64,000 nt of DNA from Aegilops tauschii subsp. strangulata (taxonomy: Eukaryota; Streptophyta; Magnoliopsida; Poales; Poaceae). Positions within the stretch are counted from its first letter, which is position 1; every line of letters begins with the position of its first letter. Below the pieces are notes generated by a model. That model had not been told where the DNA came from. It searched no databases and saw only the letters and a list, made by a program, of their open reading frames with translations. The DNA is taken from positions 95,567,322 to 95,631,321 of the forward strand of contig NC_053035.3 of assembly GCF_002575655.3 (NCBI RefSeq), read 5' to 3'. Below are positions 1 to 11,039 of the stretch, one piece after another. The position numbers and the translations under genes were made by a program.

Positions 1-780
1 AGACTTCCTGCACTTCAATTTTGTAAGTGATGATATGCACCCATGTATAATGAGAATAGTCATCAACAATAACAAAGCCATATAAAGATGCAGCATTGGT
101 GAATGTGGCATAGTGAGTAGGGCCAAAGAGATCCATGTGAAGCAATTCAAATGGATGAGTGGTAGTCATGATAGTCTTTGAGGGATGCTTGGCCTTGGTC
201 ATCTTTCCAGCTTCACAAGCTCCACACAGGTGATCCTTGAGGAATTTGACACCCTCGATGCCAATGACATGCTTCTTTTTCGCGAGCGTGTGCAAGTTCC
301 TCATGCCAGCATGACCTAGTCGTCAATGCCATAACCAGCCATCTGAAGCTTTTGTAAGTAGACATGTGGCAGGTTGTGGTCCTGTAGAGAAATCAACAAT
401 ATAAAGTCTCCTCTCCTAAAGCCTTCGAAGACTTTGGAATGGTCAGCTTCCATGATCACAACACAACGACACTTGCCAAAGACAACAACCATATCAAGAT
501 CACAAAGCATTGAGACAGACATGAGGTTGAATCCTAAGGACTCAACAAGCATGACTTTGTCCATGTGTCGATCCTTTGAGATCGCAACCCTACCTAGACC
601 CAATACCTTGCTTTTGCCTTTGTCAGCATAGGTGATATGCTTCAGATGTGATGGAGATAAAGCCATGTCCATCAATAAGTTCCTTTCACCAGTCATGTGA
701 TTTGTACATCCACTGTCAAGGACCCACTCAGTAGCTTTGGGTTGATCATCCTACAGATGAATTAGTGCAACTTACAGACT
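1..780 (-). pseudogene. copia protease, pre-integrase and integrase start
   Basis: The aspartic protease active site WVLDSGCTNHMTG is readable on the minus strand, with the DSG codons at 709-717. It is followed by the typical ITYADKGKSKVLGLG stretch and the LMSVSMLCDLD stretch. Leftward of about 312 a GAG-pre-integrase segment with a Cys-Gly-Ala-Cys zinc-binding pair (HLCGACEAGK) leads into the integrase core, starting LLHMDLFGP, which carries the first catalytic Asp, and VDDYS. The frame shifts once near 313-330. The rest of integrase, RT and RNase H lie to the left of the window. Proteins of this kind process the polyprotein and insert the cDNA; this copy cannot do so. Confidence 0.82.
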
Positions 781-984
781 CATATACTTCATCAGTGAAG
801 AATATGACATCAAATTCATCAGATCAGTTTCATCAAGTAATACAACAAATATAGCAGTATGAGGATGTGAGAAATGGAAATTCATTTCTTCATGATTAGC
901 TTGCATCCGTTCAAGCATATTCAGGTCTCCAGCAAATTCATCAGATGTTCAAGTTCGTCTGGAGACCTGACCCTGCATAAGAGA

Positions 985-2135
985 TTAGTTGTTTTTCTTC
1001 ACCACCCACATCTGGAGGGGTGGCAAAGAGTTCATCATTCTGTGAGCTCCATAAGAGAAAGGTGTCATAGAAGCCAGTCCACTTCGTTTCACAGAAGAGG
1101 GGTTAGAGTAAGCATATGAATAAGCAGAGAAATTCTTCGAGGACTTATGAACATAATGATTTGAAGAATAATGCACATATTCATAGCCCTTAGTTCTTCC
1201 CTGCAAAACAGAAGTGTTAGCACGATGATGTTCATATGAGGATTTTGATCCATATGAGGAATTTGATCCACGTGAGGAATTTGGTCCATATGAGGACTTG
1301 GATCCATATGAAGACTTTGGTCCATATGAAGAATTCGATCTGAGGTTCCTATTCTTCACAGGTGGTGTCATGATGACATTCACTTGAAGACTTTCAAGGC
1401 ACCTTTTGGGAACCCAGATTTTCTTCATAGGGGGACCATTCCTACAGTTAGTGCCAACATATCTAGCAAATACTTCACATTCTGATTTTTGAACAGCTTA
1501 TAGTTGGAGTCAAATGACTCATCAGAAGAATATGAAGATTCACATGTAAAGCCAGATAAAGTGGATGGATCTACTGGAGGTCCCTTTGCAGCAACCCATG
1601 AGGTGATGGGATACTACTCAGGTTTCCAGTAGGTCCCGTCAGCATTGAGTTTCCTCTCAAATGCAATACCCTCTTTCCTAGGGTTCCTGTTGAGGATCTG
1701 CTTTTTAAGCACATCACAAAGAGCCTGATGCCCTTTGAGGCTTTTGTACATGCCTGTCACATACAATTCCTTCAGCCCTGCATTGTCAGTGATACTTGTA
1801 GCATCCTCAAATGAGGAATTTGTGATAACAGAGACAGTTCAAGAATTTGTAGCAATATATGCATTTGAACTTTCAGGTGAAGAATAAGCAGATTCACGTT
1901 CAATGCATTTCAAACATGGTGGAATGAATTCATCCTGAGCGGCACTGATCTGTTGAGAAAGCAATGAATCACGTTCCTTCTGAAGATCTTCATAACTCAC
2001 CCTTAGCTTCTCAAGTTCTCGCTTTCTTTGAAGAAATTCATAAGAAAGCTTCTCATGATCGGCTAAGAGAGTGTTATGATGATTTTGAAGGTTATCAAAC
2101 TTAGACTGAAGTCTCTGAAGATTATCAGTCGGAGT
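985..2135 (-). pseudogene. copia gag, C-terminal helical and YG-repeat part
   Basis: Continuation of the gag frame. From about 2130 down to 1850 it encodes a Gln/Leu/Glu/Lys-rich heptad-like segment (DNLQRLQSKFDNLQ...) that looks like a coiled coil. In-frame stops are visible at 1839-1841 (TGA) and 1614-1616 (TAG), and a one-base deletion near 1475-1482 moves the frame. The last 147 codons (985-1428) contain an imperfect 18-bp tandem repeat at about 1238-1340 encoding six-residue Tyr-Gly-x-x-Ser-Ser units. The domain is presumably structural (capsid assembly), inferred from position. It reads into the protease region after about 200 degenerate bases (780-984) in which I see no clear domain. 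Confidence 0.7.
1238..1340 (-). repeat. 18-bp tandem repeat in copia gag
   Basis: About six imperfect copies of an 18-bp unit (for example CCATATGAGGAATTTGAT on the plus strand). In the gag frame each encodes a six-residue Tyr-Gly-x-x-Ser-Ser block. Because the unit is a multiple of three, slippage here changes protein length without breaking the frame. Confidence 0.75.
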
Positions 2136-3086
2136 TTAAGTACGATCCATTTCTTCACCCAATAGGTCATCGCTTTTGTCTAGCATATTTTGAACCTTTT
2201 CAAAAGCATTTTGTTGTTTCACAGCAATCTTAGCAAGTTTAGAATAGCTAGGCTTGAGGTTTTCATCAGATTCATCCTCACTTGATTCAGAGGAGGGGTA
2301 TTTGAGTACCTTGGAACCTTTTGCCATGAAGCAATAGGTGGGAGCGTAGTCATCGTCGCTGTCGTCATCAGTGTTGGGGAAGTCATTTTCCTCAGAGTTG
2401 AAGATGGACTTGCTGACAAAAGCAGTAGCGAGGGCTAGGCTCGCCACAGCAGAGTCTAACTCCTCAGATGCCTCCTCTTCCTCATTTTCCTCAGATTCAG
2501 CTTTAGAGTCCATTTCCTTGCCAATGAATGCCCGAGCCTTTTTGGAGCTGCTCTTTTTGTGAGATGAAAACTTTGAAGATTTTGACGATGAGGACTTTGA
2601 AGATTTCTTCTTCTTCTTTGCGTCATCAGAACTGTAATCCTTGTTCTTTGATTCCTTCTCCCACCGAGGACAATCAGTAATGTAGTGATCAGGTTTCTTG
2701 CATTTGTGGCAGGTTCTCTTCTTGTAGTCACGTGATGAGGAATCTGATTTCAAGTCACCACCTCTTGAGGATTTACCAAAGCAACCACGCCTTGAGAACT
2801 TCTGAAATTTCCTCACGAGCATTACTAGCTCTTGACTTAGTTCTTCAGTATCACCAAGGCTGCTATCAGAATCTTCACCTTCAGATTCAGAGACTGCCTT
2901 GGCCTTCAGTGCACGTGATCTGCCATAGCTCGGTCCATAGAGATCTCTCTTCTCAGCAAGTTGGAACTCATGAGTGTTTAGCCTCTCGAGGATATCAGCA
3001 GGATCAAGAGACTTGTAGTCACCACGCTCTTGAATCATCAATGCAAGAGTGTGATGTTTACTATGCAACCTTCTTCTTGTAGACAT
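2136..3086 (-). pseudogene. copia gag, nucleocapsid part with zinc knuckle
   Basis: An open stretch of 316 codons encodes the central part of gag. A CCHC zinc knuckle (Cys-x2-Cys-x4-His-x4-Cys, CHKCKKPDHYITDC) lies at 2670-2711. It is followed by a Lys/Ser-rich segment and then strongly acidic Ser/Glu/Asp-rich segments, as in large SIRE-type gags. The ATG at 3084-3086 is only the first Met after the insertion junction; the real N-terminus was upstream and is separated by the LTR that starts at 3087. The frame ends at a TAA at 2136-2138, beyond which the same frame keeps coding gag-like sequence, so this stop is a mutation and not the natural end. Confidence 0.8.
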
Positions 3087-4729
3087 TGTTGGGCCTCCAA
3101 CTGCAGAGGTTTGTAGTACAGTAGAAAATTTCCCTCAAGTGGATGACCTAAGGTTTATCAATCCGTGGGAGGCGTAGGATGAAGATGGTCTCTCTCAAAC
3201 AACCCTGCAACCAAATGACAAAGAGTCTCTTGTGTCCCCAACACATCCAATACAATGGTAAATTGTATAGGTGCACTAGCTCGGTGAAGAGATTGTGATA
3301 CAAGTGCAATATGGATGGTAGATATAGGTTTTTGTAATCTAAAAATATAAAAACAGCAAGGTAACTAATGATAAAAGTGAGCGTAAACGGTATTGCAATG
3401 CTAGGAAACAAGGCCTAGGTTTCATACTTTCACTAGTGCAAGTTCTCTCAACAATAATAACATAACTGGATCATAAAATTATCCCTCAACATGCAACAAA
3501 GAGTCACTCCAAAGTCACTAATAGCGGAGAACAAACGAAGAGATTATGGTAGGGTACGAAACCAACTCAAAGTTATTCTTTCTGCTCAATCTATTCAAGA
3601 GTCCGTAGTAAAATAACACGAAGCTATTCTTTCGGTTCAATCTATCATAGAGTTCGTACTAGAATAACACCTTAAGACACAAATCAACCAAAACCCTAAT
3701 GTCACATCAAGTATCCGTGGGTATGATTATATGATATGCATCACAAAATCTCAGATTCATCTATTCAACCAACACAAAAGTACTTCAAAGAGTGCCCCAA
3801 AGTTTCTACCGGAGAGTCAAGACGAAAACGTGTGCCAACCCCTATGCATAAGTTCACAAGGTCACGGAACCCGCAAGTTGATCACCAAAACATACATCAA
3901 GTGAATCACGTGATATCCCATTGTCACCACAGATACGCACATGCAAGACAAACATCAAGTGTTCTCAAATCCTTAAAGACTCAATCCGACAAGATAACTT
4001 CAAAGGGAAAACTCAATCCATTACAAGAGAGTAGAGGGGGAGAAACATCATAAGATCCAACTATAATAGCAAAGCTCGCGATACATCAAGATCGTATCAC
4101 CTCAAGAACACGAGAGAGAGAGAGAGAGATCAAACACATAGCTACTGGTACATACCCTCAGCCCCGAGGGTGAACTACTCCCTCCTCGTCATGGAGAGCG
4201 CCGGGATAATGAAGATGGCCACCGGTGAGGGTTCCCCCCTCCGGCAGGGTGCCGGAACAGGGTCCTGATTGGTTTTTTGTGGCTACAAAGGCTTGCGGCG
4301 GCGAAACTCCTGATCTATTCTGTTCCCCGATGTTTTTAGGGTATATGGATATATATAGGCGAAAGAAGTCGGTCAGGGGAGCCATGAGGGGCCCACGAGG
4401 GTGGGGGGCGCGCCCAGGAGGGCAGGCGCGCCTCCCTGGCTCGTGGCCACCTCGAAGCTTCCTTGACTTCAACTCCAAGTCTCCTGGATCACGTTCGTTC
4501 CAAAAATCATGCTCCCGAAGGTTTCATTCCGTTTGGACTCCGTTTTATATTCCTTTTCTGCGAAACACTGAAACAAGGGAAAAACAGAATTTGGCACTGG
4601 GCTCTGGGTTAATAGGTTAGTCCCAAAAATAATAATATAAAAGTGTATAATAAAGCCCATAAACATCCAAAATAGATAATATAATAGCATGGAACAATCA
4701 AAAATTATAGATACATTGGAGACGTATCA
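3087..4729 (-). repeat. 3' LTR of the partial Athila-type element
   Basis: Minus-strand LTR of about 1643 bp, beginning TGATACGTCTCCAA (at 4729) and ending GGCCCAACA (at 3087), so it has the TG...CA ends. It contains a TATA-like box (4350-4357), a GC-rich leader segment and an AG microsatellite near 4113-4128. It is the most complete copy in the window of this LTR type and shows that the related LTR at 17949 is truncated. Confidence 0.85.
4350..4357 (-). promoter_or_regulatory. LTR TATA box
   Basis: TATATATA on the minus strand, followed downstream by the GC-rich segment usual in this LTR type. Position inside the LTR fits the U3 promoter of the element. Confidence 0.5.
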
Positions 4730-6136
4730 GCATCCCCAAGCTTAATTCCTGCTCGTCCTCGAGTAGGTAAATGATAAAATTAGAATTTTTGATGTGGAAT
4801 GCTACCTAGCATATTTATCAATGTAATTTTCTTTATTGTGGCAAGAATATTCAGATCCATGAGATTCAAAACAAAAGTTTAATATTGACATGAAAACAAT
4901 AATACTTCAAGCATACTAAGAAAGCAATTATGTCTTCTCAAAATAACATGGCCAAAGCAAGCTATCCCTACAAAATCATATAGTCTGGCTATGCTCTATC
5001 TTCATCACACAAAATATTTAAATCATGCACAACCCCGATGACAAGCCAAGCAATTGTTTCATACTTTTGATGTTCTCAAAATTTTTCAATCTTCACGCAA
5101 TACATGAGCGTGAGCCATGTACATAGCAGTATAGGTGGAATAGAATGGTGGTTGTGGAGAAGACAAGAAGGAGAAGATAGTCTCACATCAACTAGGTGTA
5201 TCAACAGGCTATGGAGATGCCCATCAATAGATATCAATGTGAGTGAGTAGGGATTGCCATGCAATGGATGCACTAGAGCTATAAGTGTATGAAAGCTCAA
5301 CAAAACAAACTAAGTGGGTGTGCATCCAACTCGCTTGCTCACGAAGACCTAGGGCATTTTAAGGAAGCCCTTCATTGGAATATACAAGCCAAGTTCTATA
5401 ATGAAAGATTCCCACTAGTATATGAAAGTGACAACATAGGAGACTCTCTATCATGAAGACCATGGTGCTACTTTGAAGCACAAGTGTGGTAAAAGGATAG
5501 TAGCATTGTCCCTTCTCTCTTTTTCTCTTATTTTTTTTATTTTTTTTGTTTGGGCCTTCTCTCTTTTTTTATGGCCTCTTTTTTTATTTGGGCTTCTTCG
5601 GCCTCTTTTTTTTCGTCCGGAGTCTCATCCCGGCTTGTGGGGGAATCATAGTCTCCATCATCCTTTCCTCACTGGGACAATGCTCTAATAATGATGATCA
5701 TCACACTTTTATTTACTTACAACTCAAGAATTACAACTCAATACTTAGAACAAGATGTGACTCTATATGAATGCCTCCGACGGTGTACCGGGATGTGCAA
5801 TGACTCATGAGTGACATGTATGAAAGAATTATGAAGGGTGGCTTTGCCACAAATTCGATGTCAACTACATGATCATGCAAAGCAATATGACAATGATGAA
5901 GCATGTCATAATAAACGGAACGGTGGTAAGTTGCATGGCAATATATCTCAGAATGGCTATGGAAATGCCATAATAGGTAGGTATGGTGGATGTTTTGAGG
6001 AAGGTATATGGTGGGTGTATGATACCGGCGAAAGGTGCGCGGTATTAGAGAGGCTAGCAATGGTGGGAGGCTGAGAGTGCGTATAATCCATGGACTCAAC
6101 ATTAGTCATAAAGAACTCACATACTTATTGCAAAAG
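4730..6136 (-). other. 3' internal non-coding region of the Athila-type element
   Basis: About 1.4 kb without a credible gene. It is a relative of 20720-22052 and 36200-37586, containing a poly-A/G low-complexity stretch on the minus strand (around 5520-5620) and the conserved block near 5740-6130. Open frames here are short and not shared between copies. Confidence 0.7.
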
Positions 6137-6399
6137 ATTATATTGTTGGATTCATATTTGAACATAGTTTCTAGTTATACAATTTTTGTAACATGCATTA
6201 ACACTTTTTTGGTTAAATTTAAGGTTATATACCAGCAAGCGTTTGCCCGCAACATACACGGCTTATTCCATCACAAATAGCTCGGATGGATGAACTGTAT
6301 GCCATGTATCGCACACGCAACTCTAATCTGATTCGTGCTTCATGTCTCCACCATCGCTCGCACAGTTCGTCTTATTTGCCACGTATCACTATGCCAACC

Positions 6400-6560
6400 T
6401 CTGCTCGCGTCCCTCGGCAAGCTCTGCTCGCCGTTAGGCGCCGCAGCGCACTGTGCTCGTCGTTAGGCGCCGCGGCGTTCTCTGCTCATGTCCGTCGGCG
6501 CGCTTTGCTCACGTCTGTCGACGCGCTCGGCTTGTGGACAGCTTTTCCTTGCGTGTTCAA
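6400..6560 (+). repeat. GC-rich imperfect tandem repeats upstream of the exonuclease-like gene
   Basis: Several imperfect copies of a unit like CTGCTCGCGTCCCTCGGC alternating with TTAGGCGCCGC. They lie about 350-500 bp upstream of the ATG at 6901, in the presumed 5' flank of the gene. No clear promoter element can be chosen from sequence alone. Confidence 0.5.
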
Positions 6561-6900
6561 CCGCTATAAGCATATATATGGTTGCCCGCCGTTGAGGCGA
6601 CTGTGGAGCGCCCTTCTCGCGTCCCTCCGCGCGCGCTCTGCCAGCGGTAGGGCGTGCGCATGATCACGTCGGGGGGCCCATATGCATGCAGTTGCGCCGC
6701 GCGCGTTGCCACGTGATGCAGTTACATGCGGCACGATGGAGTTACACACTGCAAATTAGAACTGCCAATAGGGCCTGCCGATATTCCAGGCCGTCCGGCT
6801 CCCCTTTAATTCCCGCAGCCATTATAACCTTAGTCTCTTCAACCTTTCGTTCGCGCCCCACAACACCACAAGCACACCCACGTCGACACATAGAGAGGGG

Positions 6901-7592
6901 ATGTCTAGCGGCGCTCCAATGGAGTTCGGCGAGCATAAAGTGGAGACCCACGCGAGAGAGACAGATCTCTCGGTGGTGTACACCGTTGACCCGGCTGTGG
7001 TGGACGACTACATCAACATCGTTGAGAAGTTGCTTGCTCGAGACAAGTACAAGGTGGTCAGCATCGACCTCCAGTACACCGTCGGCCGTCCCAACATAGA
7101 TCAGAAGGTAGCCGTCACCTAGTTGTGCGTGCGCCATCATGTCCTCATCTACCACTACTACATGTCCACAGAGCCTTGCGACCGTTTCACTAGGTTTGTC
7201 AACAGCGCCGACTACAAGTTCGCCATGGTGGAAACCACCAACGATGTAAAAGCACTCAGGATTACGGGCTGGGCCTGCAAGAACCTTATCGAAATCCATG
7301 AGCACTACAGGGTCTGGGGCAGCACGAAAAGGACTCCCTGGTTGAACTCGCCTCGGCCATCATCGACCCATACTACGAAGAGATGAAGCAGGATGCCAAC
7401 AGAACACGTCCCGTATCCTGGCACAGGGCCTGGATGCGGCAATTGGATGAACCTCACCTCAGGTTCGCGGCCAAGAGCGTGTACACATGCTACGAGATGC
7501 ACAGGCGGATCGTTGACATGAGGAAGTGCCATGTTACGAAGATCGAGGAGGCCAGATCGAGCCACAACCAGAGTAAGCGTCACAAGAAGTAG
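6901..7592 (+). pseudogene. RNase D/WRN-like 3'-5' exonuclease-fold protein, broken
   Basis: About 230 codons starting MSSGAPMEFGEHK. The layout resembles a DEDD exonuclease: a motif-I-like strand (YKVVSIDLQYT), a strand LCVRHHVLIYHYY, a motif-II-like TTNDVKAL, and a C-terminal helix LRFAAKSVYTCYEMHRRIV where motif III should be. The usual motif-I D-x-E reads D-L-Q, and the expected motif-III Asp is replaced (AAKS), so catalysis is doubtful even for an intact copy. A TAG at 7120-7122 interrupts the frame (a CAG codon there would continue it), and one base is missing near 7328 (GCACGAAAAGGAC), shifting to the frame that ends QSKRHKK at 7592. It is the only gene of its transposon remnant, so it is either a captured host gene or a transposon accessory gene. 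Fold assignment is by eye. Confidence 0.6.
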
Positions 7593-7679
7593 ATGATGAT
7601 CAGATGATCGTTTATCCTAGTTAATCATGCATGTAATATATAGTTTACTTTTGGTGTGTGGAAATGTCATGTGTGCAGT

Positions 7680-8232
7680 AGCCACCTATATATATGTTGT
7701 TGTTCCGTATGCAATCCCATCGCACAACACACACGTCTTATTAGCAGCAATCGTCTGCGTTATTATCGGTCTTCGCACACATTTCTGATTACAGACCTGT
7801 TTGCCGCGTATCACACACATCTTGTTATATTGAACCGTTTCTGTTCTCTTGTCTCAACGCAAATAGTTCATCCGAGTGAACCGCATGCCGTATATCGCAC
7901 ACACCTTGATCTGGCTGACCATTTCTTTTGTGTTGCCTAATCACAAATAGTTCATCCGAGTGAACCGTATGTTGTATATCGCACACACCTTCATCTGGCT
8001 GCCCGTTTCTTTTGTTCCTCCTCATCGCAAACAGCTAATTGAACTGAACCGTATGCCCTGCATCACACACGCAACTAAAATCTGAATCGTGTTTGATGCA
8101 TCTGTCATCGCAAACGTTTTGCACCTTTTTTGACGTGTTTTTTTACACCACCGTTTGCGATTATTGCATCGCACACAGTTCGTTGTAGGGTCTCTGATCG
8201 TAGTGTCGCATTAGCAGCATCCTGCAGTAGTG
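7680..8232 (+). repeat. Subterminal repeats and terminal end of the exonuclease-carrying transposon
   Basis: At least three direct copies of an ~80-bp unit (about 7865-7935, 7947-8020, 8030-8098) with the core AGTTCATCCGAGTGAACCG...ATCGCACACACCTT. They are followed by ATCGCAAACG variants and the terminus GCAGCATCCTGCAGTAGTG. Such arrays are where CACTA-type transposases bind. Confidence 0.65.
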
Positions 8233-8536
8233 TTTGTCCGAAATATTTCTTCTAAGAACCCATTAATCTGTTTGCTTTTTTTAGTGACTATTTGCTTATG
8301 TATGTAACTAGTTCACTCGGTTGCCATTCTTTGAATCTCCTTCCTCCCAACATATTCCCCTTCTCAGGTGGACCCAGCAGGTCTCGTACACAGACATCGG
8401 GGACCAACCACCTATCCATTTGTATTTCTTTATTTTGTTCAATCTTTCGTCCTCTTCCTATACAGCGACTGGCGATGCTGCCGCACAGGCCTCGGTTACC
8501 CATCATAGCCTATGGTATTGGCCATGCCATCCCTCT

Positions 8537-10115
8537 ACTCCCACACATTGTCCAGCGGCGGCAGCTCCACCGGTCCACCCTGCACCCGGACAAGTCAACC
8601 CTTGTACTCCCCTCCGCCTGCGTCTTCCCCCGCTCCGGTTCGTTCGGTCCGAGGTCTAGACGTCGTCCTCCGCCTTGGTGCTCTCCCCGCGGCGCCGCCG
8701 TATGTCGTTCCCAACATGGTCAGCAAAACAAGAGGAATCGGGAGACGACTGTTCGTCGAGAGGCTGACAGTCCCGGGCCCACCAGGTCCATGGCCTAGGT
8801 TTTGTTGTTTTAACATGGGCAGCCGACAACATGTTTCAACTTTTTTTGGATCCAGCAGGTATCAAGCAGCCTCTGGGCCTCCCAGCCTAGCTTGTCTATA
8901 ACATCAGCAGCCCAAGTTATGTTTGTTTTTTCAAGACGACGCGCAGTTTAGTTCTATTTTTCTATAAGAATGCAAAACTGAACCTATGTTTTCCCTTCTA
9001 TAATAGTATATATATATATATTTATATTTATATCTTATTTTGTTACATATATATAATAGAAACAACATAAGGTTCCATTAAACCTGTCGTTCTTCCAACC
9101 ATTTTATAGACCTTCCCACTTCCTTGATTTTTTCATTTCATTAATCCTATATCTGAATTTTCTCCCACTTTCTTTTTCAATGTAATATGAGTCTTCTCCC
9201 AGTACTTTTCCCTAGAACCAACTCAACTGTCCCACGTCTAGCATAAAAAATAATAATACCCCACGTCCTATGAACTCATCAAATTAAAATTATATTTTAT
9301 TTCGCAAATCGAAAGTTCTTACAAAATCATAATAATAATTGTTTATATATAACTTGGCAAGTTAACTCCTAGTGATTGCGTACATAAGCTTGCAAAGATT
9401 TTACTAACCACTGCAGTAATAGACGTGCAATCATGTGTTTATGTTTTTATAACATTTCTCCATCCAGCACAACATGATATTTTCACCCAGCCCAGCAAGT
9501 CTGCTGATTTTGAGAAAAATGCAAATGGGCTTTAAATTCTACCATAATATATAAACGAGCTGCATAGATGCTACATCATTGTTTCACCCAGCCCACCAAA
9601 TGGACTAAAAACCAAATGGACTGGCTGACATGTGGGCCAGTAGGTCGAAGCCTAAGCACTGTCGCAAAAAAATAAAAATACAAAGGTTGAAGCCTAAGCA
9701 AGGCGTTGGATTTACATCCAATGGCCGACATTCTTCTTCAATCTCTCGTCTTCTTCCCCCAGCTGCCGGGACCACCTGCTCCAGCCTCCAGCCTCCAGCC
9801 TCCAGCGTCCAGCAGCGTTGTTTTGCGCGCCTCGCAGCGAAACGCTGCCCCGCCGGCAGCCAGGCCATCCCTCCACTCCTCCGCACCTCTTGTTATTCTC
9901 TACCGAGTATAGGCCCACCCGCACCCGAACCAGTCAAGTTTCCCACCCCTCTCCGTCTGTGACTCCACTTCCACGTCTTCCCCATCTCTGGGGTGTTCCA
10001 GTCTGGAGCCTCGCCGTCGTCCACCGGCTCGATGCGGGGTGTGGTCAACGTGGTCAACAAATGAGAGTCATCAGAAGATGACTATACGTGGAGAGGCTGA
10101 CAGTGGCATGCACAT
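8537..10115. repeat. Diverged duplicated GC-rich segments (8537-8800 and 9862-10115)
   Basis: The two segments share, in the same order and orientation, blocks such as CACCCG(C)AC..GTCAA.., CGTCTTCCCC, CGTCGTCC, ATGGTCA/GTGGTCAACA, and CGAGAGGCTGACAGT/GGAGAGGCTGACAGT. Between them lies about 1 kb of AT-rich sequence with a (TA)n run near 9007-9020 in which I recognise nothing. This is an old internal duplication of the host transposon arm. Confidence 0.5.
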
Positions 10116-10159
10116 GGACGCATGCATGCAACTGCATCCTTTTTACCCTAAAAATAATG

Positions 10160-10335
10160 TTTTCTCCCCCTGACAGCTAGGACCCACCAGCTACATCTTC
10201 GCATGCAAGGAAGTGTGTCCTTATTACAGGCAAAAAATGATTCTTCCCCCTGACAGCCGGGACCCACCAGCTATATCTTCGCACGCAAGAAGTGCGTCCT
10301 TATCCTCCCTGACAGCTGGGAGCCACCCGGTCGAA
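10160..10335 (+). repeat. Short tandem repeat with CCCCTGACAGC(T/C)GGGA core
   Basis: Three copies of a unit containing CTGACAGC(T/C)(A/G)GGA(C/G)CCACC, two of them followed by AGCTA(C/T)ATCTTCGCA(T/C)GCAAG and GTGTCCTTA/GCGTCCTTA. The copies are 70-90 bp apart. Confidence 0.6.
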
Positions 10336-10740
10336 GCGTACGTAGCGTTATCCATGTACATACTGAATGATCGATCTGTTTGCCATGATGAACCATGGCC
10401 GAGTAAGGAGCAGTAGCAGTTCAGGCAGTCCAGTCAAAACCATGTACACGTACGTACAGCAAGATGCCAAAAAATACGGCCACATACGTACATATGGGTG
10501 GGGTATCGAACGCGTACTCGCACATACGTACGGCAGGGCTCGTGTACATGGAGAGGCCACGGACGGCAGCAATGGTGTCCTATTCATCGGAATCCAACCG
10601 ACTGGGTCGGAATGGAGAAACTGTGTCGTGTTCATGGGGAGGCAACATAATGCGTCCTGTTCATCGGGAGGCAACGGAATACGTCGTGTTCATCAGGAGA
10701 CAACCGGCTTGGACAGAACAGCCGAAACGAGGTCTGGCGT

Positions 10741-11039
10741 ACCGCAGCCTTCTGTTCGACCACGTACGGTCGAAACGGGGTCATGTTCATCGGGAAGGGT
10801 CTGGCGTACCACAGAATAGAAGAAACGGGTCTTCTGTTCGACCGCGTACGGTTGAAACGGGGTCCTGTTCATCGGGAAGGGTCTGGCGTACCATAGAACG
10901 GAGGAAACGGACTTGTGTTCGACCGCGTACGGTCGAAACGGGGTCCTGTTGATCGGGAGGGGTGTGGCGTACCGCAAAACGGAGGAAACGGACTTGTGTT
11001 GGAGCGCCTACGGTCGAAACGGGGTCCTGTTCATCCACC
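10741..11039 (+). repeat. ~82-bp tandem repeat with palindromic core
   Basis: Four tandem units at 10741-10807, 10808-10889, 10890-10970 and 10971 to about 11039 (67, 82, 81 and ~69 bp). Each begins ACC(A/G)(C/T)A and carries GAAACGG, a core CGACCGCGTACGGTCG whose outer five bases are complementary, then AAACGGGGTCCTGTTCATCGGGA and GTGTGGCGT or GTCTGGCGT. Diverged half-units extend left to about 10550. Open frames crossing the array are by-products of the repeat. Confidence 0.75.

Larger units (their letters stand above)
1..3086 (-). mobile_element. Ty1/copia retrotransposon fragment, SIRE/Maximus-like
   Basis: Minus-strand internal part of a copia element. Reading leftward it gives gag with a zinc knuckle, a gag C-terminal part with coiled-coil character, protease, pre-integrase and the start of integrase, then leaves the window. 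This gag-PR-INT order is diagnostic of copia; the long gag with a helical linker and YG-S repeats is typical of the SIRE/Maximus clade, a family name I give from recognition only. The 5' side is cut off at 3087 by an Athila-type LTR and does not resume in this window. No LTR of this element is visible. It carries at least three nonsense codons and one frameshift, so it is dead. Confidence 0.85.
3087..6136 (-). mobile_element. Partial Athila-type (Sabrina/WHAM-like) element: 3' LTR and 3' internal region
   Basis: On the minus strand the order is 3' internal non-coding sequence (6136 to 4730), a polypurine-type motif AAGCTTGGGGATGC beside the LTR, then the 3' LTR (4729 to 3087). It matches in order and sequence the plus-strand copies at 20720-23030 and 36200-39101. 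The 5' LTR and coding part are missing. Homology stops abruptly at about 6136, just beyond the AAGAACTCACATACTTATTGC stretch. The element lies directly against copia gag sequence at 3086, so it inserted there and then lost its 5' half together with the far side of the target. Confidence 0.8.
6137..8232 (+). mobile_element. DNA-transposon remnant (CACTA-like right end) carrying an exonuclease-like gene
   Basis: The right terminus is ...CATCCTGCAGTAGTG ending at 8232, the reverse complement of a CACTAC-starting end. Subterminal units containing ATCGCACACA and GTTCATCCGAGTGAACCG repeat at 7680-8100, and a related unit lies on the left at about 6270-6345. One gene lies between. No CACTA terminus is visible on the left: sequence changes at 6136 from the Athila-type element into this one, so the left end has been lost. 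The CACTA assignment rests on the right terminus only; a 3-bp target duplication cannot be tested. Confidence 0.55.

Noticed and set aside
4158..4620. Frames of 106-131 codons in the Athila-type LTR, with relatives at 18169-18576 and 22172-22600
   Set aside because: They fall in the GC-rich LTR leader around the TATA box and appear on both strands in all LTR copies.
8292..8901. Pro/Ser-rich frames as a possible host gene
   Set aside because: Several overlapping frames of similar length, no motif, and the segment is duplicated in diverged form at 9862-10115 with different frames.
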